Origin: Cryptomeria japonica
Taxonomy: Eukaryota; Streptophyta; Pinopsida; Cupressales; Cupressaceae
Direction of reading: 5' to 3'
Assembly: GCF_030272615.1 (NCBI RefSeq)
Contig: NC_081406.1
Location: forward strand, 110,557,283-110,621,282
DNA length: 64,000 bases
How positions within the stretch are numbered: the stretch's first letter is position 1; each line of letters begins with the position of its first letter. The position numbers and the translations under genes were made by a program. Below, in pieces: positions 17,758 to 27,970 of this stretch. Under the pieces are notes generated by a model. The model saw only the letters and a program-made list of their open reading frames with translations. It did not search any database and was not told the origin of the DNA.

Positions 17758-20700
17758 CAACTCCTTTCTCAGAATTTGGTCACTCTACCTAAACTATCCA
17801 ACTATGAGCCTCAGGTCAAACCAGCATGGTGGAGAGATACTGAACACTGTGAGTTCCATCAAGGACGAGGACACAAGACAAGTAATTGTCACCGATTGAA
17901 GGATCTCATTCAGGATCTTATTGATCGAGGAGAAATTGAAATTGAAGGACATGACCCAAAAACGACCAATAATGATCATCTCATGTTCAAGGATCCACTT
18001 CCATCACAAGATCAAAGGGGTCCTTCCACTTCCCGGCGATGCACTGATACCACTGATTATACGCAAGCTGCGTATAATTACACTGTCAATCACCTGTATG
18101 ATGCCAGTGAACAAATTGCAACCATAACCTTCAAAAATCAAACCTCAAATTGCAATGTTGTTACGCGTCGCGGCAAAGTTACCATCAAGGCAGCTCCACA
18201 AGGCACCACCTCCATCCCAAAGCAGTACAATCTTGTGGAACAATTAGATAAAACGCCTGCGCTCATTTCCATTTTAGAGCTATTACGCCTATCACCATCT
18301 CATAAAACAATCTTGGATCAAGCACTCCAAGAAGCGTCAGTCCCTGCAAACCTGAACACGGACCAATTTCAAGCCATGGTTGGAAATCTAAAGTCATCAC
18401 CTTGTCTCACTTTTTCTGAAAGTGACAACTCTTCTTTCCAACAACCTCATAATGCTTCACTACACATTGAAGGCTTTGTCAACCAACACAGGATCAAGCG
18501 AGTCTTGATTGATAATGGAGCAGGCCTAAACATTTGTACACTACAGTTGGTCACAACATTGGGATATGCAATAGAATCAGTGGATCCTCGCAAGAAGATC
18601 ACCATCAAGGCCTATGATGATGCAGAGCGTTCATCCAAAGGAGCTGTGGTACTACCAATCCGAGTAGGCCCTGTGGTAAAGCACATCATTTCTCAGGTTC
18701 TAGACCTTCCTCTGCCATATAATCTATTATTAGGGAGACCTTGGATACATGCCATGCAAGCCGTTCCATCTACCTACCATCAATTTATCAAGTTCCCACA
18801 TAATGGTGCAGAGATCACAATCCTGGGTGATGCAAATCCTTTTGCTTTTTGCCATAATATCAGCCATCAACCAGAGATTACTGTTCCTAATAATAGGGAA
18901 GCCATTTCCTCCACATCATATGTAAATCCCGCCTCTCTTGCCAGTTCAAACACTCCTATACCCAAGCAAGAAAAGCTTAAGATGAAAGTCGCAGAGGAAG
19001 GTCCTGGAGAATACAACTTGAGTCAGCTCTTTTGTGTGGGACAAATGCCTACTTCTCCTAGAACACATGGTAAACCACAACAGTTACTCCAGCAACCACT
19101 AATCATGCCAGCATGTGCCTTGACGCCTTTCATCCTTGGAAAAAGTCAAGAGGAAGAGACACAAGATGAGGACCTAGCGGAATGGATCTATAAAGATCCC
19201 ATCACCACTGATAAACCGCAAGTTACACTTCCTACGGAACAGTATGGCAAAGGCCTCCTCATTATGAAAAGAATGGGATATGATGGTCAGAGTGCTTTGG
19301 GATACTGCAAACAAGGACGACACGAACCTCTGCTACCAGAATTCAAGCCCAAAGGTAATACAGGCCTAGGTTTTGAAAAAGAGATCCTTCCTAAACTCAT
19401 ATTCAAAGGAAAACCCAGCAAACCATTTTGCCAACCTACTGCAAAGAGGACACCTTTTATAATCAAAGCACCATCAAGCACTATCCCCACTGCCCCATCG
19501 AGGCTCATGACTCCACCACAACCATCTACAATACCAATCATCCCACCAAATGAACCAGTAATCCCATCAGCAACACCATTTGTAGCAACAACTATATGGA
19601 AACCTACAGCAACATCTATGGCACCAGCCCTTCCAATAGAAGTTACTAAATCAACACTGCCGATACTTCCAGTGATAGATCCTTTAAATCCTATCACGAT
19701 TCCTGCAGCACCGATCACTACAAAGATACATAAACCAATCACACCTGCCGTGTTTAACTCCAAAGACATCCCAGTATGGTATAGCAATCGGATGCTAGAA
19801 AGTGATTCAGAGACCGACTCACATGAGTGGGAATTTGATTCTGTACAGCTTAACACTTCAGATGAGGAAGACACATCACCACCTCTGCCACGCAAAGACA
19901 TCCCTATTTACGGAGAAGCACAGATAAAGACCACTTGGGTACCTGAGTTGGAAACATCTTCCACAGACCCTACGTCTCATCCTACATCGGATTCTGATAG
20001 GGAGAGTACCATCAACGACCTTCACCACACTGTCTTAACCCTCACTGATACATCTCCCGCACTTAACTTAATCAATGAAGTAATGCCCATTATCCACCCT
20101 GAACTCATCGAATGGAACCAACCAAATCCCCCATGTCTTGACCTCTTCCAAAATGATGAGGCTATCATTGACTTTTTGGAATTAAGGGATAATCTACCAA
20201 GCGGGGATCACAAAGCTGGATTCGCCATTGAACTTAATAGCGCAGCATACTTCGGGGCGGATGCCAAACCCTTCAGCTGCAAAAATATAACATTAAAACA
20301 TGGATCTTCCAGTGAAAACCACACTGTGGCACTGTTTGATCCAACAAAAGTAAAAAGAAAGAGCGTATCCAACGGTGAAAACCTCTCTGAGGCACTTGAG
20401 GATGAAGGGTTTGACATTCTCCCTGCTAGTACACAACAGGAACGATCAACGATTCTCATTGAGGAGACTAAAGAATACAATGTGGGGACTCCTGAAAACC
20501 CTCATATCATACATCTGGCATCTCTTCTCACTCCAGAGGAACAGCCTCAATTTATAGAGTTCTTCCAACAGTGTCAGATCAACTTTGCATGGTCATATGC
20601 AGACATGCCTGGGCTTGATCCTGATTTAGTCATGCATCATCTCACAGTAGCAAAAGGAGCCAAACCTGTCAAGCAGAAGCTTCGTAAGATGCATCCTCAG

Positions 20701-21495
20701 ATTGCCATGCTAGTCAAAATAGAACTCAAGAAACTCCTAGATGTTGGTTTCATTAGACCAATTGATTACGCAGAATGGATCTCCAATATTGTGCCAGTCG
20801 GCAAACCAAAAGGGGGCATCCGCATTTGTACAGACTTCAGAGATCTGAATAAGGCATGTCCTAAGGATGACTTTCCCCTACCAAATATCGACATCATAGT
20901 GGATTTGACAGTAGGACATGCCATGCTTTCACTCATGGATGGCTTTTCAGGATACAATCAAATAAAGATCGCACCAGAGGACCAACATAAGATAGCCTTC
21001 ACATGTCCATGGGGCACATACTACTGGAATGTAATGCCTTTTGGTCTAAAGAATGCAGGAGCGACCTATCAAAGAGCAATGACCACCATCTTCCATGACA
21101 TGATGCATACTATGATGGAAGATTATGTGGATGATTTACTAGCAAAATCACTTACTAGAGAAGGACATCTTCACATCTTAGATAAAATCTTTGATAGACT
21201 GGAACAATACCATGTTCGACTCAACCCAAAGAAATGTGTCTTCGGAGTGACCTCTGGGAAGCTTCTAGGATACATTGTCTCAAGCAAAGGTATTGAGGTC
21301 GATCCAGCAAAGGTTAAGGCAATCATGGACATGCCACCTCCAAGGAATATCAGTCAGCTAAGGACACTACAAGGACGGCTTCAATCCATCCGTAGATTCA
21401 TTGCACAATTGGCTGATAAGTGTCACCCATTCACACACCTGCTACACAAGAACATCCACTTTCAGTGGGATGCCCGATGCCAGCAAGCATTTTAG
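17758..21495 (+). CDS. TatA Gag C-terminus, protease, G-patch-like segment and reverse transcriptase
   Basis: Same frame as Gag, first ATG 17776. It opens with the knuckle CEFHQGRGHKTSNC (C-x2-H-x4-H-x4-C). The protease active-site block VLIDNGAGLNICT lies near residue 246 (18505-18540); the usual form is D-[ST]-G-A, so Asn replaces Ser/Thr. A G-patch-like stretch (YGKGLLIMKRMGYDG to GNTGLGF, 19240-19372) and a Pro/Thr-rich linker (19430-19760) follow. RT spans about 20640-21300: RPIDYAEWISNIVPVGK, ICTDFRDLNKACPKD, LSLMDGFSGYNQIKI, FGLKNAGATYQRAM and the catalytic YVDD at 21124-21135. It ends in TAG 21493; TatC has CAG (Gln) there, so the stop is a mutation. Confidence 0.93.
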   Translation, partial: QLLSQNLVTLPKLSNYEPQVKPAWWRDTEHCEFHQGRGHKTSNCHRLKDLIQDLIDRGEIEIEGHDPKTTNNDHLMFKDPLPSQDQRGPSTSRRCTDTTDYTQAAYNYTVNHLYDASEQIATITFKNQTSNCNVVTRRGKVTIKAAPQGTTSIPKQYNLVEQLDKTPALISILELLRLSPSHKTILDQALQEASVPANLNTDQFQAMVGNLKSSPCLTFSESDNSSFQQPHNASLHIEGFVNQHRIKRVLIDNGAGLNICTLQLVTTLGYAIESVDPRKKITIKAYDDAERSSKGAVVLPIRVGPVVKHIISQVLDLPLPYNLLLGRPWIHAMQAVPSTYHQFIKFPHNGAEITILGDANPFAFCHNISHQPEITVPNNREAISSTSYVNPASLASSNTPIPKQEKLKMKVAEEGPGEYNLSQLFCVGQMPTSPRTHGKPQQLLQQPLIMPACALTPFILGKSQEEETQDEDLAEWIYKDPITTDKPQVTLPTEQYGKGLLIMKRMGYDGQSALGYCKQGRHEPLLPEFKPKGNTGLGFEKEILPKLIFKGKPSKPFCQPTAKRTPFIIKAPSSTIPTAPSRLMTPPQPSTIPIIPPNEPVIPSATPFVATTIWKPTATSMAPALPIEVTKSTLPILPVIDPLNPITIPAAPITTKIHKPITPAVFNSKDIPVWYSNRMLESDSETDSHEWEFDSVQLNTSDEEDTSPPLPRKDIPIYGEAQIKTTWVPELETSSTDPTSHPTSDSDRESTINDLHHTVLTLTDTSPALNLINEVMPIIHPELIEWNQPNPPCLDLFQNDEAIIDFLELRDNLPSGDHKAGFAIELNSAAYFGADAKPFSCKNITLKHGSSSENHTVALFDPTKVKRKSVSNGENLSEALEDEGFDILPASTQQERSTILIEETKEYNVGTPENPHIIHLASLLTPEEQPQFIEFFQQCQINFAWSYADMPGLDPDLVMHHLTVAKGAKPVKQKLRKMHPQIAMLVKIELKKLLDVGFIRPIDYAEWISNIVPVGKPKGGIRICTDFRDLNKACPKDDFPLPNIDIIVDLTVGHAMLSLMDGFSGYNQIKIAPEDQHKIAFTCPWGTYYWNVMPFGLKNAGATYQRAMTTIFHDMMHTMMEDYVDDLLAKSLTREGHLHILDKIFDRLEQYHVRLNPKKCVFGVTSGKLLGYIVSSKGIEVDPAKVKAIMDMPPPRNISQLRTLQGRLQSIRRFIAQLADKCHPFTHLLHKNIHFQWDARCQQAF

Positions 21496-23748
21496 GTGCT
21501 TAAAGACTATCTCATGAATCCACCATTATTGATGCCACCAGATCCAAGTAGACCGTTGTTACTTTATATCTCAGTGACAAGTACAACATTAGGTGTATTA
21601 CTGGCACAACATAATGCAGAAGGCAAAGAGTGTGTTGTATACTACATCTCTCGTACACTGGTTGGCTATGAACTCAATTACACACCTATTGAGCGAGCTT
21701 GCCTAGCAGTAATCCTGGCAACCACTAAATTGCGGCACTATCTATTAACACACAAGGTACAACTCATTGCAAAGATTGATCCACTCAAGTGTTTACTCAG
21801 CAAAGCAGCATTGATAGGTCGCTTGGCCAAATGGGTGATGATTCTAAGTGAATTTGACATCGAGTACGTGGACCGTAAAGCTATCAAAGGTCAAGTTATT
21901 GCAGATCAGTTGGCCGATGCACCACTCATAGGCGATCATCCTCTCATTTCCAATTTTCCAGATGAAGAGATATTCATGATCACAACAGCACAACCATGGA
22001 AACTATATTTTGATGGTTCATACACTAGGCACGGCTCGGGGGCAGGCATTCTGTTTATCACACCTCAGGGTGATAGCATCCCGAAGTCTTATAGGCTCAC
22101 ATTTCCATGCACCAACAACATAGCAGAGTATGAGGCCTTGATCACAGGACTCAGATTAGCCATACAATGGAAATTAAAAGAATTGCAAGTATATGGCAAT
22201 TCCCAACTAGTCATTCGACAAGCAACAGATGAGTATCAGACCAAAGATGATAAACTCATGCCATACAAGCAAATGGTGGACAATCTAAAGACATCATTTA
22301 CTACTATCACTTTTGAGCAGATACCAAGAGATCAGAATCGAGCTGCTGACGCTATGGCTACCATCGCATCTCTACTAGATCTTCCACAGAATTCAACACG
22401 CTACGAGTTCTTGGTAGAACAACTTTGGATCCCCGCTTATGATATCCCCGAATCTGAAATGATATGTTGCCTTGTTGGTTCTGAATCCCCATGGTATGGT
22501 GAGTTCTACACCTATCTCCTCGATCACACCCTTCCTCCCAACCAATCAAATAACCAACGTAAAACCTTCATTCGCCAAACTACTCGATATACCATTATTG
22601 CCGAAACCCTATACCGACGCGGTCTTGATGGTACTCTCCTTCGATGTCTAGTACAAGGTGAGATAACAAAGGCTTTGGAAGAGGTACATGAAGGAATTTG
22701 TGGGACTCACTCAAGTGGTCCATCACTAGCCAAGAAGATCATGCGAGCTGGATACTATTGGCCATCTATGGAAAATGATTCCTACTACTTTGTCAGGAAG
22801 TGCAAAAAATGTCAAGTTCATGGCGACCGAATACATGCACCAGCTCAAGAACTGCAACCAATCACAACACCATGGCCTTTTTGTCAATGGGGCCTTGACC
22901 TTGTGGGTAAGATTCATCCATCTTCATCCAACGGCCATAAATTCATTATTACCGCCACCGAATATTTCACCAAGTGGATCGAAGCTGTTCCACTTACCCA
23001 AGTCACCGGCAAGCAGATCGCCTCATTCATCCTCAACTACATCATCTGCCGGTATGGTGTGCCCATGTCCATTGTCACAGATAACGGTCTTCCTTTCAAA
23101 AATCAGGATGTTCGTGAGCTTTGTGAGAAATTTCATATCCAACACCGCTTTTCCACTCCCTATTACCCACAAGGCAATGGTCAGGCCGAAGCATCCAATA
23201 AAAACATATTGAGAATCCTAAAGAAGACAGTCAATGATGCCAGTCGTGATTGGCATGTTCAATTGAATCCAGCATTATGGGCATATCGAACTAGCATTCG
23301 AACCCCTATAGGTGCAACTCCTTATTCATTGGTCTATGGTGCTGAAGCTATCTTACCTATTGAGGTCGAGATACCATCCTTACGAGTTTCATTGCACAAT
23401 ATCATCGATGATGAAGCATACAGAGTATCTCGTCTTCAGGACTTAGAGTTACTAGATGAGAAGCGACAAGCTGCATACAATCACCTCAAAGCCTATCAGC
23501 AGCGCATGAGTAGAAGCTACAATCACCGAGTTAGATCTCGTACATTTGAGGTAGGTGATCTTGTTCTTCGAGAAAATCCTCGCAACCAACCAAACAGAGA
23601 ACATCAAGGCAAGTTTGAATCAAACTGGTAGGGCCCATATGTTGTCACTGCTGTATTCGGGTCCGGGGCATATCAATTGGCTACATCAGACAGAGAACCG
23701 CTCACAGATCCAATCAACAGCATGCACCTCAAACGGTTTTACACATAA
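21496..23748 (+). CDS. TatA RNase H, second RNase H and integrase
   Basis: Continues the polyprotein frame. The RT-linked RNase H is at 21500-21900 (LLLYISVTSTTLGVLLAQ), with the usual first Asp missing, as is common in Tat elements. A second RNase H at 21990-22370 shows LYFDGSYTRHGSG, AEYEAL and then YGNSQLV where TatC has YGDSQLV, so a catalytic Asp is Asn here. Integrase follows: zinc-binding region (22690-22850, ending CKKCQVHG), then D in WGLDLVGK, D in IVTDNGLPF and E in GNGQAEASNK. The C-terminal GPYVVT block is reached only through TAG 23629-23631; TatC has Leu there. The frame ends at TAA 23746. Confidence 0.93.
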
Positions 23749-26004
23749 GCTGTACAGAGCATCAGGCTCCCCTACCTATCAGAAAATACCAAAAAACATT
23801 CAGAAAAATGTCCTGAAGAAAATATAAAAACATTCAAAAAAAAGTAAAGAAAAATCATGCATCCAAACGGTGAACAACCACTCTGGTGGCACCTTGGGTA
23901 AGAACGATGGTGAAAACCTGGCAAACAGGCGCCACTCGTAAAGGCTATGGCTCCATTATCTTTCAGACTTGTGGCGATCACATCTACTTCATACATACAT
24001 CCATCCATCCATCAACCATGGCTTGTTATTCCTCTGCAATTATGATAGTACTCCATACATCTTGCATCCCGCTTTTTCATAGTCATGTCTAAAACTGGGG
24101 GCAATGCCTTTAACCTATTGATGGAAGTGGATTCTACATTGTCTTATGATTCATTAAGTTCTTCATTCAAACAATCATCAAAAATCCAAAAACATTCAAA
24201 AATATCTCGCAAAAATACCAAAAACATTCAAAACAATTCAAAATCTAAAAACATCGACAAAACCATTGAAAAATCACACAAAAACATGGCAACACCTTGT
24301 ACATATTCATCCGATCAGATACAAAACAAACATTGAAAAAATACTCACACAAATGACCACTTATCACTCGACCAACACAATCAACATCAACAATCCAAAC
24401 TGTCTTAAACAAGGATGCATCATTCCTTACCAAAACAAAGACAAAAGTGACATTTTCTTTGACAAGAAAATTATGTTAAGCTATCAAATACTTGGTTGAT
24501 TTTTGAGTACAATAGTTTGTTTATCTGTATCAGGATCTTGCAGCATTGTTTTGTATCATTTGCGCATTACTTCCAATGAAGTACTGGGGCATGTACTAAT
24601 GGTGTCTACGTGGGAAGTTCACTAAGCTATGTGATCATAGACAAAAATGCAGTCATAGATCACTACGGCTTGCTGACTACAGCGTATACCTCGACCATAT
24701 GAGCATGAACCATTACCAAGGATCCATATTCTTTATTCTTTATGTATATACTGTTTGTTTGCAGGTACAATGCTTTTTCTTTGGTTCCTCCTACCTCATC
24801 CAAATTGGATAAAGGTTTTATCTCTTATTATGGTATGCACTTGTCTCAGGATATGATCAGTCTAAGATCAAGGAGGATGATCCAAGTCATGCATGAAAGG
24901 AGATAATCCTTGTCTGTTCCGCAAGCAATACTCAGGTCAACTTGATCCATTATATCAAGTTGCTTGTATTAACTTGCTATATCAAAATCCATGTAAGAAA
25001 TACTCTGGTCATCTTGAATCTTTATGTCAAGTTGCTTGTATTTTCTTCCAACATTTTAAAGCTCAATGATGAAAAATAAAGCACTATGGATCGTCATTCC
25101 ATCTCATCTATATATACTGCATTTCGTTGCATTCCATCCATCCATACATTCATAATAGCTGCATATCATGCATACGTAGTCATAATAATGCATACTCTAT
25201 TTTACTCATCTTCTTCCATAGGACTCGGTCCTAGTCCTCCATATCTTCTATCTAACATCAAATCCCCCCTCACCCTCCCTATCTTGATCATCAACATCAT
25301 CCTAATCCCTTCATCGCTTCCCATCCTCACTCATCCACAAAATTAAGCCAGTCACTCTATCTACACAGATACATCGACTCCCACACACCTAGACTATCAA
25401 CAGATACTCTAATCAAGTATCTTCGGGTCTCAACAGGTAATCGATTATGGTAATCCTAGACTACATCAGGCATTTATCATAATGACCTAGTCTCAACGGG
25501 GCTGCCATGATTCTCCACAACCATCCATCACACGCACACACTATCAATTGATCAACCAATCAAACACAATCCACCGGACAATTACATCAATTGTCTACGT
25601 CTCAACGAGTATTTTGCTTCATATACCTTGACTTCATCGGGCAATTACATCAATTGTCTAAGTCACCATCAGGTCACTTTGATTCACTTACTCAGACTTT
25701 ATCATGTCCAAGCGACCAACTGACATCAACTGTCACGCTTTGACTTGACCGGGGCAATTAAACCGATTGCACCAGATTGTCCAACCAATTTTGATCAATT
25801 GTATAGCATCAATCCAAACCCCACACTACATCTGCCATGTATCTCTTGCATGACCTCAGGGTACTCGCTGGCTTGTTGTTTCTTCATATTCACTCCATTT
25901 TCTCCCATTCTTTCATCATTAGTTCTAATTTCTTCTATTCTACCTCCCCTCCACTTTTCATTCTTTTTCAAGAGATCGCCCGATTTTTCAAAAAAAAATT
26001 CGAC
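23749..26004 (+). other. TatA non-coding 3' region
   Basis: 2.26 kb between the pol stop and the right terminal repeat with no convincing ORF. It contains two blocks of CATTCAAAAA-like short repeats (about 23780-23850 and 24165-24290) and a hairpin array at 25383-25803. The region is well conserved with TatC (59176-61477), which suggests function in the RNA or shared recent origin. A run of nine A precedes the terminal repeat at 25990-25998. Confidence 0.75.
25383..25803 (+). repeat. Array of about twelve short hairpins with a recurring linker
   Basis: Units of roughly 30-40 bases joined by linkers like CTAGTCTCAACGGG or CTTGACTTCATCGGG. Most units hold an inverted repeat with 5-7 base arms and a 5-8 base loop: AGATACT...AGTATCT (25402-25422), GACAATT-ACATC-AATTGTC, GTAT...ATAC, GCAATT-ACATC-AATTG, TGACA-TCAAC-TGTCA, GCAAT...ATTGC and CAATT...AATTG. 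Arms differ between units while pairing is kept. One unit (near 25675) is a direct repeat rather than an inverted one. The matching region of TatC is 59399-59835. Confidence 0.7.
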
Positions 26005-27965
26005 CCATCTCTCGAGGGGGCATACCACCCACTAAATTAACATTTTTGGGGCATATTTCTCATACCTATCTTTCTTTCTTTGAAACGACGCGATAAACCG
26101 CACCGTCTCAAAGAGGGGCAAATGTAGTCACATAAATCTGTCCACTTAATTAAATGAATACTTAGTATTTATTTGATTATTTAACCATCAATTAATGAAT
26201 TAATTAAATTAATATTTAATTAATTCATCTTAACCCTCTTCTCCTATTAATTAAATAAATTATTCAATTTATTTGATTTAATTCACTTAACCAAATTCAG
26301 ACCATTAATTAAATAAATAAATCATATTTATTTAATTAAAATATTCTCTCACATTTAAATAAATTAATATTTATTTAAATCCCCCAAAATCCCACCTCTC
26401 ACATTTAAATAAATAATTTATTTAAATCACCTTTATCCTCTACCCACTTGCATTTTCCTACAAATGCAAGTTGCACAATTATTTTAAATAAATAATTTAT
26501 TTAAATCACCTTTATCCTCCACCCACTTGTATTTTCCTACAAAAGCAAGTTGCACAACTATTTTAAATAAATTATTTATTTAAAATCCTATTTATCCTCA
26601 CCCGCTTGAAACCTTTAATGGTTTCCCTTAAAGTATTCAAACTTGATGGCTTCCTTCTATAGTCTTCTTAAGACTTTAATGGTTTTCCTTAAAGTCTTCA
26701 AGCCTTTAATGGTTTCCCTCAAAGTCTTCAAGCATTTTAAATGCTTTATCTTCATTTTTCTCATTTAAATAAATTAATATTTATTTGAATATTTATCCAA
26801 ATGCAAATTACACCATTTAATTGAAATAAATGATTTTATTTTAATTGAAAATACCAAAATTTCTCCCACTTGCATTTTCCTACAAAATCCACTTGCATGC
26901 CTAAACCCCTTCTAGAATTTTCTAATCACTTCTAAATAACCTAACCCCTTCTCTAAACTTTGTCACATTCCTAAGCAAAAGGGAAGTCACTTCTCAAACC
27001 CTCAAAGTCTTTGATAACCATTGAAGGTTTTCAACCTTCAACCACTAAATGGCTCAAAGTCTTTGATAACCATTAAAGGCTTTCAACCTTCAACCACTAA
27101 ATGGCTCAAAGTCTTTGATAACCATTGAAGGCTTTCAACCTTCAACCACTTAATCCCCAAAGTCTCCAATAACCATTAATGGTTACCTCAAACCCTCCCA
27201 CATGGTTAAAACATTTGTTTTGACTCAACCTCTACCCAACCCAAAGGTCTCATCAAGCCTTTAATGCTTTGACCATGATTATCTCTTAATCATTTGCACA
27301 AAGGTTTATCCTTGGATTAACTCTTAATCCAATGGGTAATCTTAATTTAGACTTGACCCTTACCTTCTAGATAACCATGAAGTCTTCTCAGGCCTTTAAT
27401 GCCTCCAACCTCTTCTCTCAACCCAATCCTATGTTGACACTTGTCACCATTTTATTGGTGCCAATTGTGCACATGGATCCCCAACTTTCAATCCTAACCC
27501 TTGTTAAGATTGCTCAATCTTAACCCTTCATTTCCCTATTTCTTCTATAAATAGAACCCTTCTCCTCAAGCAAAAGGAGAAGCATTTAGAGTATTGTTGT
27601 TATACTGGCATTTGCATAGAGCTTTTTCATAGCATCACTATCTACTCTTGCATAGTATTTGCTTATCATATTCAACCATCTTGAATCTCCATATGGCATC
27701 CATGGCTAGTGCTAAAAGCTGAGAGCTACACTCATTTGGGACTTGGAGAGGAGAGAAACAAGGGAGAAGCATCAAAAGGCATCATGGAAGCATCTTAGGG
27801 AGGCTCTTCTCCTTTCTTTTATTTTGTTAAACTTCTTTCATGCTTTTTGAAATCTCTCTTGATATGTTTGGAATGGTTTTTAGTTCTTTGTTTTGTTTTT
27901 ATGGTTGAAACTAACTTATTAACATTGAACTTTGTTGTTGCCTTGTCCCCATTTCCATGACATCA
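26005..27965 (+). repeat. TatA 3' terminal repeat
   Basis: 1961 bp, same length as the left copy. Differences I saw: A/G near 26506, A/G near 27380, T/A near 27612 and T/C near 27884. TATA box at 27546-27554. Near-identity means a recent insertion. Confidence 0.92.
26110..26122 (+). promoter_or_regulatory. Canonical polypurine tract before the TG of the TatA 3' LTR
   Basis: AAAGAGGGGCAAA directly before TGTAGTCACAT (26123), the textbook place for a polypurine tract. The same tract also precedes TGTAGTC in the left repeat (11914-11926), where no tract is expected. Confidence 0.65.
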
Positions 27966-27970
27966 ACATC
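27966..27970. repeat. Target site duplication of TatA, right (ACATC)
   Basis: ACATC directly after the LTR end (GACATCA). Pairs with 11804-11808. Confidence 0.7.

Larger units (their letters stand above)
11809..27965 (+). mobile_element. TatA: full-length Ty3/gypsy (Tat lineage) retrotransposon
   Basis: A 16.2-kb element with 1961-bp terminal repeats that differ, by my eye, at only about four positions, so it is young. Order: LTR, primer site, 2.7-kb leader, Gag, protease, RT, RNase H, second RNase H, integrase, long non-coding 3' region, LTR. RT before integrase marks Ty3/gypsy; a second RNase H after the first and the long leader mark the Tat (Ogre/Retand-like) lineage. The coding frame is one line, 16462-23748, broken by three in-frame stops (TGA 17755, TAG 21493, TAG 23629). 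TatC (57292-64000) is an older relative. Confidence 0.93.

Noticed and set aside
19287-19901. 204-codon minus-strand ORF, Gly/Val-rich
   Set aside because: Antisense of the Pro/Thr-rich linker of TatA pol.
25383-25803. CRISPR-like array
   Set aside because: Units are short, linkers vary, the variable parts are palindromes, there are no cas genes and the locus is a plant retrotransposon.
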